Shown: positions 8,335-16,569, numbered from the stretch's first letter. The stretch is 64,000 bases of DNA from Actinomadura parmotrematis (GCF_019458805.1 NZ_JAIBOA010000016.1:141648-205647), one strand, 5' to 3'. Program-made: numbers and translations. The notes: generated from the letters alone by a model not told the origin.

Positions 8335-9201
8335 GCCGAACCAGGCGAGGAACTCGTCGTGGCCGATCGAGCGGGCCGTCTCGTGCGCCGAGGGGTGCCC
8401 GGCGAAGGGGTCGGCGCCGAGGTCGAGCAGCGCCCGCACCACCTCCGGCTCCTTCTTGAACACCGCGCCCGCGAGGGGGCGCTGGCCCCGGTCGTTCTCG
8501 CGTTCGAGGTCGGCGCCCCGCTCGGCGAGCAGCCGGACGGTCGCCGGGTGGCCGTGGTAGGCGGCGAGCATGAGCAGCGTGTCGCCCATCTCGTTGGTCA
8601 GGTTGGCGGGCACCCCGGAGTCCACGTACATCGCGAGCCGCTCGTCCTGCCCGTCGCGGGCCAGGTCGAACAGCCGGCCGGTGAACTCCTCCAGCTCGGG
8701 CTGCGCGCCGCCGAGGGGCCGCGCGCGGCCGGCGGCGTCCTCGTCCGCCCCGTCCCCGCTGTGCTCGGACAGCTGCGCGCCGAGGGTGTCCGCGCCGTAG
8801 CGCAGGTGCTTGACCAGCGCGACGAGCGCGCCCTGCTCGGGGAAGGTGGCGAAGCGCACGTCGTCGGCCAGCGCCTTCATGATCATGACGCCGCGGCCGG
8901 ACTCGGCGGCCAGGTCCACCTCGTCCCCGCCCGCCGCGCCGCCCGCGGGCTCGAACCCCTCGCCGGAGTCGATCACCTTGATCAGGCAGCGCTCGTCCAC
9001 GATGGTGGCGCGCACGGTGTAGTCGTCGCCCGCCTGCGCGTGCCGGATGACGTTGGAGCACGCCTCGGTCAGCATGAGCTGGATGTCGTCGCGGATCTCC
9101 GCCTCCACACCGAGCGTGCGGAGCGCCGCGTCCAGCAGCCGGCGCACCGCGGGCACGCTCGTCTCGTCGCGCGGCAGCCGCAGATCCAGGTTCAGCTCCA
9201 C
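8311..9201 (-). CDS. RsbW-like histidine-kinase-type ATPase fused to ankyrin repeats
   Basis: 296 aa in one uninterrupted frame. Residues 1-140 are a GHKL/HATPase_c_2 domain like anti-sigma factor kinases: N-box EACSNVIRHAQ, G1 box DSGEGF, G2 box ESGRGVMIM. A charged linker (about 140-175) leads to ankyrin-type repeats in residues 175-290 (GDTLLMLAAYHGHPATVRLL, then DRGQRPLAGAVFKKEPEVVR). RsbW relatives bind sigma factors or phosphorylate anti-anti-sigma proteins; the ankyrins would add a protein-binding surface. No STAS partner or sigma gene is adjacent. The substrate is therefore unknown. Confidence 0.88.
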   Translation of the reverse strand: MELNLDLRLPRDETSVPAVRRLLDAALRTLGVEAEIRDDIQLMLTEACSNVIRHAQAGDDYTVRATIVDERCLIKVIDSGEGFEPAGGAAGGDEVDLAAESGRGVMIMKALADDVRFATFPEQGALVALVKHLRYGADTLGAQLSEHSGDGADEDAAGRARPLGGAQPELEEFTGRLFDLARDGQDERLAMYVDSGVPANLTNEMGDTLLMLAAYHGHPATVRLLAERGADLERENDRGQRPLAGAVFKKEPEVVRALLDLGADPFAGHPSAHETARSIGHDEFLAWFGDPPVTES

Positions 9202-9266
9202 CGGTCCTCCGTTCTCAGGTGCTCCGTCGTCCTACAGATCCCCTGGAGACGGCGGCCAAACCCCGG

Positions 9267-9821
9267 TCAGGCGGGCCACGCGCCCCGGTCCATGAGGAGG
9301 AGGGCGAGCGCGCCGATGTTCCAGGCGTCGTCGGCGCCGCTGTGGTGGCGCCCTTCCAGGGGCAGGCCGGCGTGCTCCAGCGCGCCCGCCATGCCGAGCC
9401 GCCGCTTCATGCCGTGCGCCGCCGAGTAGGCCGCCTTGACGTTCACGTGGACCCGCCCGAACGGGTAGCGGACGCCGCGGCACTGCCGCTCGAACTGCCT
9501 GCGGTCGTAGTCGCCCCAGCTCGCCCACGGCCGGACGCCCGCCGCGTGCTCGCGCTCCAGCAGCCCGCACGCCTGCTCGAAGGAGACCCCGGTGTCGACC
9601 TCCTCCTGGGTGAGCCCGGTCAGCTCGGTGCAGAACGCGCTCACCGCCGACCGGCGGGGCCGCACCAGGATGCGGTGCCGCTCGGCGCGCTCGCGCGTCC
9701 CGGCGTCCACCACGCACAGCCCGATCTCGATGATCTCGCTGGCCTGGCCGGGCGGCGCCGCGCCGTCCCAGCAGGTCGCCTCGACGTCGACCACGTTGAT
9801 CAGCTGTCCCACGGCCGGCAC
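9267..9821 (-). CDS. DEDDh 3'-5' exonuclease, ERI-1/KapD-like
   Basis: 184 aa. ExoI signature near the N-terminus: INVVDVEATCW with Asp12 and Glu14. ExoII: SWGDYDRRQFERQC. ExoIII: HHSGADDAWNIGAL with the catalytic His and Asp. The layout matches ERI-1-like exonucleases, which trim RNA or single-stranded DNA 3' ends using two metal ions. Its start lies inside the degenerate oxidoreductase fragment (9800-10081), suggesting it once followed an intact gene in the same operon. Confidence 0.88.
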   Translation of the reverse strand: MPAVGQLINVVDVEATCWDGAAPPGQASEIIEIGLCVVDAGTRERAERHRILVRPRRSAVSAFCTELTGLTQEEVDTGVSFEQACGLLEREHAAGVRPWASWGDYDRRQFERQCRGVRYPFGRVHVNVKAAYSAAHGMKRRLGMAGALEHAGLPLEGRHHSGADDAWNIGALALLLMDRGAWPA

Positions 9822-10081
9822 GCTAGCGGCCCGGGACGCCCCGTCACGACCGGTTTTCCCGCGCCCGTCCCCTCCAGCATCCCGGCGATGTCGAAGCCCG
9901 CGAGCTCCTGCCCGGTCGCGGCCATGTGCAGCCGCATCCGCTCGGTGAAGCGCTCCTCGGCGTTGACGAGGGTGACCCGCACGCCCTCGTTCCGCCGCGT
10001 GCGGGCGGCGAGCTGGACCGCCGCCGCCATGCCCGCGTACCCCGCGCCCAGCACCAGCACGCGGTGCGCCGTCCCGCTCAT
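9800..10081 (-). pseudogene. N-terminal stub of an FAD/NAD(P)-dependent oxidoreductase
   Basis: 93 codons from ATG 10081. The start is a clear Rossmann dinucleotide-binding motif (HRVLVLGAGYAGMAAAVQLA), followed by strand-two features of type II NADH dehydrogenase-like flavoproteins (VTLVNAEERFTERMRLHMAA). Similarity stops near FDIAGMLEGTG, and a stop follows about 16 residues later; the family is normally about 380-400 aa. The remaining three quarters are not found nearby, so this is a deletion remnant. It overlaps the DMT exporter stop by ATGA and the start of the exonuclease gene. Confidence 0.75.
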
Positions 10082-11013
10082 TCGTGACCCGCGCCGTACG
10101 TGACGTGCGTCACGTCCCGATCGGCGGCCTCGCGCGGCTCGTCCGCCCGGCGCGGCTGGGCGCGGGCGACGGCCTGCTGCACCAGCAGCGCGCCGAGCAG
10201 GACGACGAGCCCGCCGCCGATCTGCACGGGCGTGAGGGCCTGGCCGAGGACCGCCCAGGCCAGCAGCGCGGCGGTGACCGCCTCCAGCGACGCGACGGCC
10301 GCGCCGACCGCCGACGTCAGCCGCCGCACCGCCGCCATGCCCGTGATGTAGGCGAGCAGCGTCGCCACGCCGACGAGCAGGCCGAGCGCGAGCAGGTCGC
10401 GGCCGTCGAGGGCGTCCCAGGGCAGATCCCAGGGGCGCGCGAGCGGCGTCAGCACCGCCGTCGAGCCGATGAGGCCCCAGGCCAGGGCGGTGAGCGGCGC
10501 GATCCCGTCGCCGGAGTCCTGGGCGAGCAGGAAGTAGGCGGCGGCGCCGGCGGCGGTGCCGAGGCCGAACAGCAGGCCGAGCGCGTCGGAGCTGAGGCCG
10601 TCCCACACCCGCGTGACGCAGACCAGGCCCGCCATCGTCAGCGCCATCCCGCCGAGCGCGGCGCGGGGGAGCCGCACCCCGCGCACGAGCCGCACCCACA
10701 CCGCGACCAGCACCGGCGCGGCGTACTCCAGCAGCGACGCGAGCCCGACCGGCAGCCGCGCCACGGCGGCGTAGTAGCACGCCTGGACGAGCGCGAACCC
10801 GAGCAGCGTGTAGAGGACGACGTACCCGCGCCGCCCGCGCGGCACCCGCAGGCTCGGCCGGGCGACGGCCAGCAGCACGACGGCGGCGCCGCCGAGCCGC
10901 AGCCACACCACCTGCATGGGGGACAGGCCGTCGTCGATGAGCAGCCGGGCGAGCGGGCCGGACAGGCCGAAGCAGAGGGCCGAGGCGATGCCGATGAGCA
11001 GTCCTGCGGGCAC
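10078..11013 (-). CDS. EamA/DMT-family transporter
   Basis: Ten hydrophobic helices in two EamA repeats, e.g. GLLIGIASALCFGLSGPLAR and LSPMQVVWLRLGGAAVVLL in the first half and TSAVGAAVASLEAVTAALLA in the second. GTG 11013 is preferred because AAAGGA lies 6 nt upstream and the membrane helix begins at once; ATGs at 11049 and 11055 would add 12-14 residues. Drug/metabolite transporters of this type export amino acids, nucleobases or small metabolites; the substrate is not evident. It sits just downstream of the acyltransferase gene on the same strand. Confidence 0.9.
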   Translation of the reverse strand: MPAGLLIGIASALCFGLSGPLARLLIDDGLSPMQVVWLRLGGAAVVLLAVARPSLRVPRGRRGYVVLYTLLGFALVQACYYAAVARLPVGLASLLEYAAPVLVAVWVRLVRGVRLPRAALGGMALTMAGLVCVTRVWDGLSSDALGLLFGLGTAAGAAAYFLLAQDSGDGIAPLTALAWGLIGSTAVLTPLARPWDLPWDALDGRDLLALGLLVGVATLLAYITGMAAVRRLTSAVGAAVASLEAVTAALLAWAVLGQALTPVQIGGGLVVLLGALLVQQAVARAQPRRADEPREAADRDVTHVTYGAGHE

Positions 11014-11065
11014 GGCGGTTCCTTTCACCGGGGGGTCGGTAACCGCCATACCCACTTAGCCGGTG

Positions 11066-11752
11066 TTACACGTCGCGGCGGGGCGCGTAGGCGTCCACGT
11101 ACTCCTGTCCGGTGAGCGCGCGGATCGCGGCCATCACCTCGTCGGTGATCTCGCGGGCCTCGCGGCCGGTGCCCGCGCTGCGCCCGCTGGCGGCGGTGAA
11201 CGCGAGCGGCCGCCCGAACCGGACCTCGATCCGGCCGGGGCGCGGCACCGCCCGGCCGGGCGGCTGGACGCGGTCGGTGCCGACGATCCCGACGGGCACG
11301 ACGGTCGCCCCGGTGCGCAGCGCGAGCCGGGCGACGCCGGTGTGGCCCCGGTAGAGCCGCCCGTCGGGCGACCGCGTCCCCTCGGGGTGCAGGGCGAACA
11401 CCCCGCCGCGCTCCAGCACCGCCGCCGAGGCGTCCAGGGCCGCCTGCGCGGCGCGTCCCCCCGACCGGTCGACGGCGATGGCGCCGACGCCCCGGAAGAA
11501 CGCCGCCTTCGCCCGGCCGGCCGTCCCGGGCTGGGTGAAGTACTCGTGCTTGCCGAGGAAGAACACCTGGCGCGGCACGACGAGCGGCAGCACGAACGAG
11601 TCCACGAACGCCAGGTGGTTGGCGGCCAGGATGACCGGGCCGCGCGCCGGGACGCCGTCCCGGCCGCTCACCGCCGGGCGGAACGCGGCGCGCATCGCCG
11701 GGCCGAGCAGCACGTGCTTCATCAGCGGGTAGATCAGGCGTTCGGCGTCCAT
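11066..11752 (-). CDS. PlsC-type 1-acylglycerol-3-phosphate acyltransferase
   Basis: 228 aa with the acyltransferase blocks in order: NHLAFVDSF (block I, NHx4D catalytic pair), FFRGVGAIAVDR (block II region), FALHPEGTRS (block III EGTR) and VVPVGIVGTD (block IV). It should acylate lysophosphatidate at sn-2 in membrane lipid synthesis, or act on a related acceptor. The length is typical for short actinobacterial PlsC paralogues. It is probably co-transcribed with the downstream DMT transporter. Confidence 0.92.
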   Translation of the reverse strand: MDAERLIYPLMKHVLLGPAMRAAFRPAVSGRDGVPARGPVILAANHLAFVDSFVLPLVVPRQVFFLGKHEYFTQPGTAGRAKAAFFRGVGAIAVDRSGGRAAQAALDASAAVLERGGVFALHPEGTRSPDGRLYRGHTGVARLALRTGATVVPVGIVGTDRVQPPGRAVPRPGRIEVRFGRPLAFTAASGRSAGTGREAREITDEVMAAIRALTGQEYVDAYAPRRDV

Positions 11753-11860
11753 GACGCGAACCTAGGAGCCCGCCCGCCCGCGCGCCCCTCGCGCGGCGGA
11801 CAAAGACCCGGGCGCCGATCTTGTAGGCCGCCGCGCTGGACGGGCGCCCGCGCCGCCGGA

Positions 11861-12481
11861 TCAGCTCGCCGCGGCGGCCTCCTGCGCCGCGATCGCCTTG
11901 CGCAGCGCGGGCGCCGCCGGGCCGCTGCGCGCCGTCAGCTCCTCGATCCGCGCCTTGTGCTGCCGCCGCTCGCGGCGCGTCAGCACCGTGCGCATGCCGC
12001 CCGCCGCCGCGAGCGCGACCGCCGCCGCGTCGTAGCTGTTGACGTGCGCGACGGGCCGCCCGCGCAGCGCCGACCGCGCGCCGCCCCACAGGCCCTTCAC
12101 CACGCGCGGGTCCTTCACCGTCACCCGCGTGCAGGGCAGCAGCCCGAACCGGCGGCCCCGCTCGACGCGGACGTACCCGTCGCGCGCCAGCTCGTCGCGG
12201 ACGGCGGCGACGATGGCGCCCCGGTCCTTGCGGATCCAGTGCTGCCACCCGCGCGGACGGCTCGCCGCGATCTGCGCGAGCACCCCGTAGGGGTCGTCGC
12301 CGGGCGTGCCGGGCATGGGACGCCGCCCGTCCTCGGCCAGCCGCCCGTCCAGGTACAGCTCGGTGAGCGCGGCGGCGCGCAGCACCAGGCCGAGGTTGGA
12401 GCGGACGATCCGCCCCCGCTTCAGGTCGTAGGCCAGCAGGTACATCCGCGCCGGCAGCGTCTCGGGCGTGCTCACCATCAC
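11861..12481 (-). CDS. GPP34 (GOLPH3/Vps74-like) phosphoprotein
   Basis: 206 aa matching bacterial GPP34 proteins: an N-terminal LYLLAYDLKRGRI-type segment (here MYLLAYDLKRGRIV), then LGLVLRAAALTELYLDGRLAE, and later VKGLWGGARSALRGRPV. Eukaryotic homologues bind phosphoinositides at the Golgi; the actinobacterial role is not established. The start overlaps the stop of the ribbon-helix-helix gene (ATGA), and the SPFH gene is 3 nt further upstream, so the three form one operon. Confidence 0.88.
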   Translation of the reverse strand: MMVSTPETLPARMYLLAYDLKRGRIVRSNLGLVLRAAALTELYLDGRLAEDGRRPMPGTPGDDPYGVLAQIAASRPRGWQHWIRKDRGAIVAAVRDELARDGYVRVERGRRFGLLPCTRVTVKDPRVVKGLWGGARSALRGRPVAHVNSYDAAAVALAAAGGMRTVLTRRERRQHKARIEELTARSGPAAPALRKAIAAQEAAAAS

Positions 12482-12693
12482 CCCTCCTCGGGGGTCTCGT
12501 CGTCCTTGCGCGGCCGGCCCGGCCGCCTCATCCGCCCGGCCGTCCCGGGCATCCGCCCGGCGTCGGCGAGCGCCCTGCGCAGCAGGTACTCGATCTGGGC
12601 GTTGGTGCTGCGCAGCTCGTCGGCCGCCCAGCGGGCCAGCGCGTCGTGCACGGCGGGGTCGAGCCGCAGCAGGATCTTCTTACGCTCGGCCAC
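12478..12693 (-). CDS. Small ribbon-helix-helix-like protein
   Basis: 71 aa. The N-terminus KKILLRLDPAVHDALARWAA followed by LRSTNAQIEYLLRRALADAG fits the Arc/MetJ-type ribbon-helix-helix fold: a beta strand, then two helices, with the R-S-T-N turn between them. The Arg-rich tail ends GRPRKDDETPEEG. Such proteins bind DNA as dimers. It lies between the SPFH and GPP34 genes with 3-nt and overlapping junctions, and could bind the 16-bp palindrome upstream of the operon; that is inference. No toxin gene is adjacent. Confidence 0.8.
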   Translation of the reverse strand: MAERKKILLRLDPAVHDALARWAADELRSTNAQIEYLLRRALADAGRMPGTAGRMRRPGRPRKDDETPEEG

Positions 12694-12696
12694 GGG

Positions 12697-13620
12697 TCAC
12701 TGGTAGAGCGTGCCGGTGTTGACGACGGGCTGGGCGTCCCGGTCGGCGCACAGCACCACGAGCAGGTTGCTGACCATGGACGCCCGGCGCTCCTCGTCCA
12801 GCTCCACCACGTGCTCCTCGTCGAGCTTGGCGAGCGCGGCCTGCACCATCCCGACGGCGCCGTCGACGATCCGCTGCCGCGCCGCCACCACAGCGCCGGC
12901 CTGCTGGCGGCGCAGCATGGCCTGCGCGATCTCCGGCGCGTACGCCAGCCGGGTGATCCGCGACTCGACGATCCGCACCCCGGCCGCCGCGACCCGCAGC
13001 GCCAGCTCCGCCGACAGCTGCCCGGTGATCTCGTCGGCGTTGTCGCGCAGCGACGTCCGGTCGCTGGCGTCGTAGGGGAACGCGCCCGCGATGTGCCGGA
13101 CGGCCGCCTCGGTCTGGAAGGCGACGAACTCCACGAAGTCGTCCACCTCGAACGTCGCCCGCGCGGTGTCCTCGACCTGCCAGACCACGACGGCGGAGAT
13201 CTCGATGGGGTTGCCGTCCAGGTCGTTGACCTTCGCGACACCGGTCTCGTGGTTGCGGATCCGCGTCGACACCTTCCGCCGGTCGCTGATCGGGTTCACC
13301 CACCGCAGCCCGTCGTTGCGGACCGTCCCGGTGTAGCGCCCGAGCACCTGCAGCACCCGCGCCTCCCCGGGCGCCACCGCCGTCAGCCCCGCCGCGACGA
13401 CCAGCCCCGCGACCCCGACCAGCACCCCGGCGACCCACCCCGCGACGGCCGCGCCCCCACCGGCCACGATCCCCGCCGCGACGATCGCGGCGGCCGCCAC
13501 GACCAGCGCGAACGCCAACCCCAGCATCCCCCACCCGCCGACGTCCCGCCCGGCCCGCTCGCTCACCGACGGCCGCGGCATCTCCACCCGCGCCGTCCTC
13601 TCCACATCCGGATTCCCCAT
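12697..13620 (-). CDS. SPFH/band-7 domain membrane protein
   Basis: ATG 13620 is preferred because GGGAGGGG lies just upstream; an ATG 24 bp further upstream lacks this. About 307 aa. Hydrophobic stretches at roughly residues 27-80 give two membrane segments. The SPFH domain follows: AVAPGEARVLQVLGRYTGTV, GLRWVNPISDRRKVSTRIRN, then VVWQVEDTARATFEVDDF. A C-terminal helical region follows. Band-7 proteins form membrane scaffolds. It is the first gene of the SPFH-RHH-GPP34 operon. Confidence 0.92.
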   Translation of the reverse strand: MGNPDVERTARVEMPRPSVSERAGRDVGGWGMLGLAFALVVAAAAIVAAGIVAGGGAAVAGWVAGVLVGVAGLVVAAGLTAVAPGEARVLQVLGRYTGTVRNDGLRWVNPISDRRKVSTRIRNHETGVAKVNDLDGNPIEISAVVVWQVEDTARATFEVDDFVEFVAFQTEAAVRHIAGAFPYDASDRTSLRDNADEITGQLSAELALRVAAAGVRIVESRITRLAYAPEIAQAMLRRQQAGAVVAARQRIVDGAVGMVQAALAKLDEEHVVELDEERRASMVSNLLVVLCADRDAQPVVNTGTLYQ

Positions 13621-13650
13621 GACCCCTCCCAGGCTCACCCCCAAGCTAGC

Positions 13651-13666
13651 AAAGTGATATCACTTT
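13651..13666. promoter_or_regulatory. Perfect 16-bp palindrome upstream of SPFH operon
   Basis: AAAGTGATATCACTTT is a perfect palindrome, 31 bp upstream of the SPFH start and 16 bp past the stop of the convergent-side nuclease gene. It stands out as AT-rich in GC-rich surroundings. It is the size of a dimeric repressor site; the RHH protein in the operon is a possible ligand. Confidence 0.55.
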
Positions 13667-13681
13667 TACCACCCCACCCCC

Positions 13682-14884
13682 TCAGACCGCCTCGGTGGAC
13701 AGCCAGAGGCCCGGCTCCAGCGGCAGCCACGCCCCGTGCCGCTCCCGCGCCTCCGCCCGCAGGACCTCCCGCAGCTCCTCCTTGGTGCGGCCGTGCGTCT
13801 TGACGGCGTGGCAGTTCGGGCAGAGCGCCACCATCGCGGCGGGATGGTCGCGTCCCCACTTCGCCCGGTCGTCCACGTGGTCGACCTCCAGGATCGGCTC
13901 GCCCTTCTCGTTGACGTCCTCGGGCTGCCCGGCGCACCGCGGGTTCTCGCACCGCCCCCCGCACCGCTCCAGCACCGCCGCCCGCGCCTCCGGCGACCGG
14001 ACGGGCCGCTCCCCGGCGGACCGCTTCACCGTCCGCCTGTCGCGCCCCGCGCGCTCGCCCTCCTCAACCTTCTCGACGAGCCGCCGGTACTCCTCCCGGG
14101 ACCGGTCGGAGCCGCCGTCCCCCGCCGGCCCCTCCTCCAAGCCCACGTCGCGGAGCAGCGCGCCGGTGTCCGCCCCCGCGAAGAAGCGGGCGAGGACGGC
14201 GGTGACCGCCCGGTCCCGCACCTGCGCGGACCCGGCGACGGCCTCGTGGACCCAGCCGGTGAGGCCGCAGAGCGGGTCGTGCTCGTCGAGCCAGCGGAGC
14301 CCGACGGCGTCCCCGTGGGCCACCGGCACCTCCTCGAAGCCGTGGCCCGTCACCTCCCAGAGCGGCGTGCGGTGCAGGGCCAGGAACGGGTAGTCGGGAC
14401 GGGGCCGCGACGAGGGCTGCCCGTACTTCTCCATCAGCTCGCGCAACTCGGCCCTGGCGTGCGACCAGCGCACCAGACGGGGCAGGCGGCGCCTGGCCCG
14501 GCCGAACGCCCACAGCAGGACGATCGGCTGGTGGCGGGCCGGGCCGTCCTCGGTGGACTGGACGCGGAGCCGCTCGATCTGCTCGGCCAGCCGCGCGGCG
14601 GGGTCGCCGGGGGCGAGCGTCACCTCGAAGCCGAGCTTGGCCAGCCGCCCGGCGGCGTGCTTGGCGCCGCCGGAGAACTCCGATGCCTTGAGCGGACGTC
14701 CCGCGGCGTACTTGTGCGCGACTCCGGCGATCGGCTTGGTGTCGTACAGGACGCCCTCATGCACCAGCACGTAGTCGCGCGAGTGGTGAAAACCGTAGGT
14801 CTTCCGGAACGCGTCCCGTCCCTCCCGGTCGCATTCGGCGATGGCCTGCAGAACGGCGTCTCTGGTGATGTCAGCGAGTCCCAT
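13682..14884 (-). CDS. ScoMcrA-like type IV restriction enzyme (head-SBD-HNH)
   Basis: 400 aa. Residues 1-90 match the N-terminal head domain of ScoMcrA-type enzymes (ITRDAVLQAIAECDREGRDA, then DYVLVHEGVLYDTKPIAGVA). Residues 105-255 look like the sulfur-binding domain that reads phosphorothioate DNA: PIVLLWAFGRARRRLPRLVR, then DYPFLALHRTPLWEVTG. The C-terminus (about 300-390) is an HNH nuclease with zinc cysteines (CGGRCENPRC...LCPNCHAVKTHGR) and EVDHVDD. It should cut phosphorothioate-modified DNA. The SRA domain found in ScoMcrA is missing. No dnd genes are in the window, as expected for a cell that restricts this modification. Confidence 0.85.
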   Translation of the reverse strand: MGLADITRDAVLQAIAECDREGRDAFRKTYGFHHSRDYVLVHEGVLYDTKPIAGVAHKYAAGRPLKASEFSGGAKHAAGRLAKLGFEVTLAPGDPAARLAEQIERLRVQSTEDGPARHQPIVLLWAFGRARRRLPRLVRWSHARAELRELMEKYGQPSSRPRPDYPFLALHRTPLWEVTGHGFEEVPVAHGDAVGLRWLDEHDPLCGLTGWVHEAVAGSAQVRDRAVTAVLARFFAGADTGALLRDVGLEEGPAGDGGSDRSREEYRRLVEKVEEGERAGRDRRTVKRSAGERPVRSPEARAAVLERCGGRCENPRCAGQPEDVNEKGEPILEVDHVDDRAKWGRDHPAAMVALCPNCHAVKTHGRTKEELREVLRAEARERHGAWLPLEPGLWLSTEAV

Positions 14885-14906
14885 TCAGGGAGCATAGACA
14901 CGCCGG

Positions 14907-14928
14907 AAAGCCCGCCGGGGCGGGCTTT
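14907..14928 (-). terminator. Hairpin terminator after MFS gene
   Basis: AAAGCCCGCC and GGCGGGCTTT form a 10-bp perfect stem with a 2-base gap. It lies between the end of the MFS gene (14942) and the start of the nuclease gene (14884), both on the minus strand, so it probably ends the MFS transcript. T-rich flanks on the minus-strand side come from the stem itself. Confidence 0.8.
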
Positions 14929-14941
14929 CGCGCGTGTTGTG

Positions 14942-16501
14942 TCAGCGGGCGGCGGGCTCGGTCGCGGGGACGTCGTCGGTGTCGGTGTCGGTGTCGGGGA
15001 GGAGTTTGGGGACGGAGCGGAGGGTGGCGGCGGCGACGGCGGCGACCAGGAGGGCGCAGGCGGCGCTGCAGTAGAGGGCGGCGTGCATGCCGTCGACGAA
15101 GGCGAGGCGGGCGGCGTGCGCGACCTCGGCCGACAGCCGCGCGGGCAGGGCAGCGGCGGCCTGGAGGGCGGCGGCGAGGGAGTCGCGGGCGGCCGCGGCG
15201 GCGGAGGCGGGCAGGCCGGCCGGCAGGTCGATCGTGGTGCGGTAGACGGCGGTGAGGACGCTGCCGAGGATCGCGGTGCCAAGGGCGCCGCCGAGCTCGG
15301 TGGCGGTCTCGGAGATCGCCGACGCGGCGCCCGAGCGCTGCTTCGGCACCGAGGCGAGGACGGTGTCGCCGGTGACGGTCATCGCCAGCCCCATGCCGAT
15401 CCCCGACACCACCATCGACGGCACCATCAGCCCGTAGGCGGTGTCCAGCCCGATCAGCGCGTAGGACGCGAACGCCGCCGCCGACAGCACCATCCCGACC
15501 GCGACGGTGCGGGCCCGCCCGAGCGCGCCGATGAGCGGCGGGGCGAGCGCGGCGCCGCCCGCCATCGCGCCGAGGGCGCCGGGCAGCCCGGCGAGACCCG
15601 CGATGAGCGGCGACCAGCCGAGGGCGAGCTGGAAGAACAGCGAGAAGATCAGCGACTGGGCGACGAGGGCGAACATCGCGAACATGTTGGTGACGATCGA
15701 GCCGGTGAAGGCCGCCGACCGGAACAGCGCGAGGTCGATCAGCGGGGACGCGGCGCGGCGCTGCCGCCACACGAACAGCGCGAGGCAGGCGACGCCGGCG
15801 GCCGCCGCCGCCCAGACCCGCGCCTCGTCCAGGCCGTGCGCGGCGGCCTCCTTGATCGCGTAGACGGTGCCGACGACGCCCGCCGCCGACAGCGGCACGC
15901 TCACCGGGTCCAGCCGCCCGGGGGCGGGGCTGCGCGACTCGGGCAGCACCAGGGCGCCCGCGACCACGGCCACCGCCATGATCGGCACGTTGATCAGGAA
16001 CACCGAGCCCCACCAGAAGTGGTCCAGCAGCGCGCCGCTGAGGACCGGCCCGAGCCCGACGGCGAGCCCGCCGAGGCCCATGAACAGCCCGACGGCCGCC
16101 GTCCGCTCCTTCGGCGTGGTGAACACCCGCCGGATGAGCGACAGCGCCGACGGCATCAGCGTCGCGCCCGCGACGCCGAGGACGGCGCGGGCGGCGATGA
16201 GCAGCTCGGCGGTGCCGGCGTAGGCGGTGGCGGCGGACGCGGCGGCGAACAGCGCGGCGCCGGTCAGCAGCAGCCGCCGGTGCCCGATCCGGTCGCCGAG
16301 GCCGCCCATGGTGATGAGCAGCGCGGCGAGCGCGAAGCCGTAGGCGTCGGACGTCCACAGGATCTGGGTGGACGTCGGGTGCAGGTCGGCGGCCAGGTGC
16401 GGGATCGCCTGGTTCAGCGCGGTGAGGTCGATGTTGGGGACGATCGCGGCGAGGCCGCAGACGGCGAAGGTGCCCCATTTGCGGGCCGGTGAGTAGCTCA
16501 T
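14942..16501 (-). CDS. MFS efflux transporter, SmvA/QacA (DHA2) type
   Basis: 519 aa from ATG 16501 (MSYSPARKWGTF). Fourteen predicted helices. TM1 region IVPNIDLTALNQAIPHLAAD, the loop motif GGLGDRIGHRRLLL, and motif C GLGPVLSGALLDHFWWGSVF with the INVPI that follows in DHA2 proteins. It probably exports cationic or antibiotic compounds. There is no adjacent TetR; the upstream neighbour is the SARP-STAND regulator on the same strand, 68 bp away, which may be coincidental. The C-terminus has a Thr-Asp dipeptide run (TDTDTDTDD) encoded by a GTC/GGTGTC repeat. Confidence 0.9.
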   Translation of the reverse strand: MSYSPARKWGTFAVCGLAAIVPNIDLTALNQAIPHLAADLHPTSTQILWTSDAYGFALAALLITMGGLGDRIGHRRLLLTGAALFAAASAATAYAGTAELLIAARAVLGVAGATLMPSALSLIRRVFTTPKERTAAVGLFMGLGGLAVGLGPVLSGALLDHFWWGSVFLINVPIMAVAVVAGALVLPESRSPAPGRLDPVSVPLSAAGVVGTVYAIKEAAAHGLDEARVWAAAAAGVACLALFVWRQRRAASPLIDLALFRSAAFTGSIVTNMFAMFALVAQSLIFSLFFQLALGWSPLIAGLAGLPGALGAMAGGAALAPPLIGALGRARTVAVGMVLSAAAFASYALIGLDTAYGLMVPSMVVSGIGMGLAMTVTGDTVLASVPKQRSGAASAISETATELGGALGTAILGSVLTAVYRTTIDLPAGLPASAAAAARDSLAAALQAAAALPARLSAEVAHAARLAFVDGMHAALYCSAACALLVAAVAAATLRSVPKLLPDTDTDTDDVPATEPAAR

Positions 16502-16569
16502 GCCGGAAGGTTCGCCGGGCCCGCTGACCGTCCCCGCACCGTTCGCTGACGGCGCCGCACCCGCGGCCG

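Noticed and set aside
12478..12693. RHH protein as an antitoxin with GPP34 as toxin
   Set aside because: GPP34 is a known fold unrelated to toxins, and the SPFH gene shares the operon. Nothing supports a toxin-antitoxin pair.
10084..12706. Long open frames on the plus strand opposite the DMT, acyltransferase and GPP34 genes
   Set aside because: In this very GC-rich DNA the antisense frames of real genes stay open. These have Arg/Gly/Ala/Pro/His-rich compositions, no domains, and lie exactly opposite genes with clear motifs.
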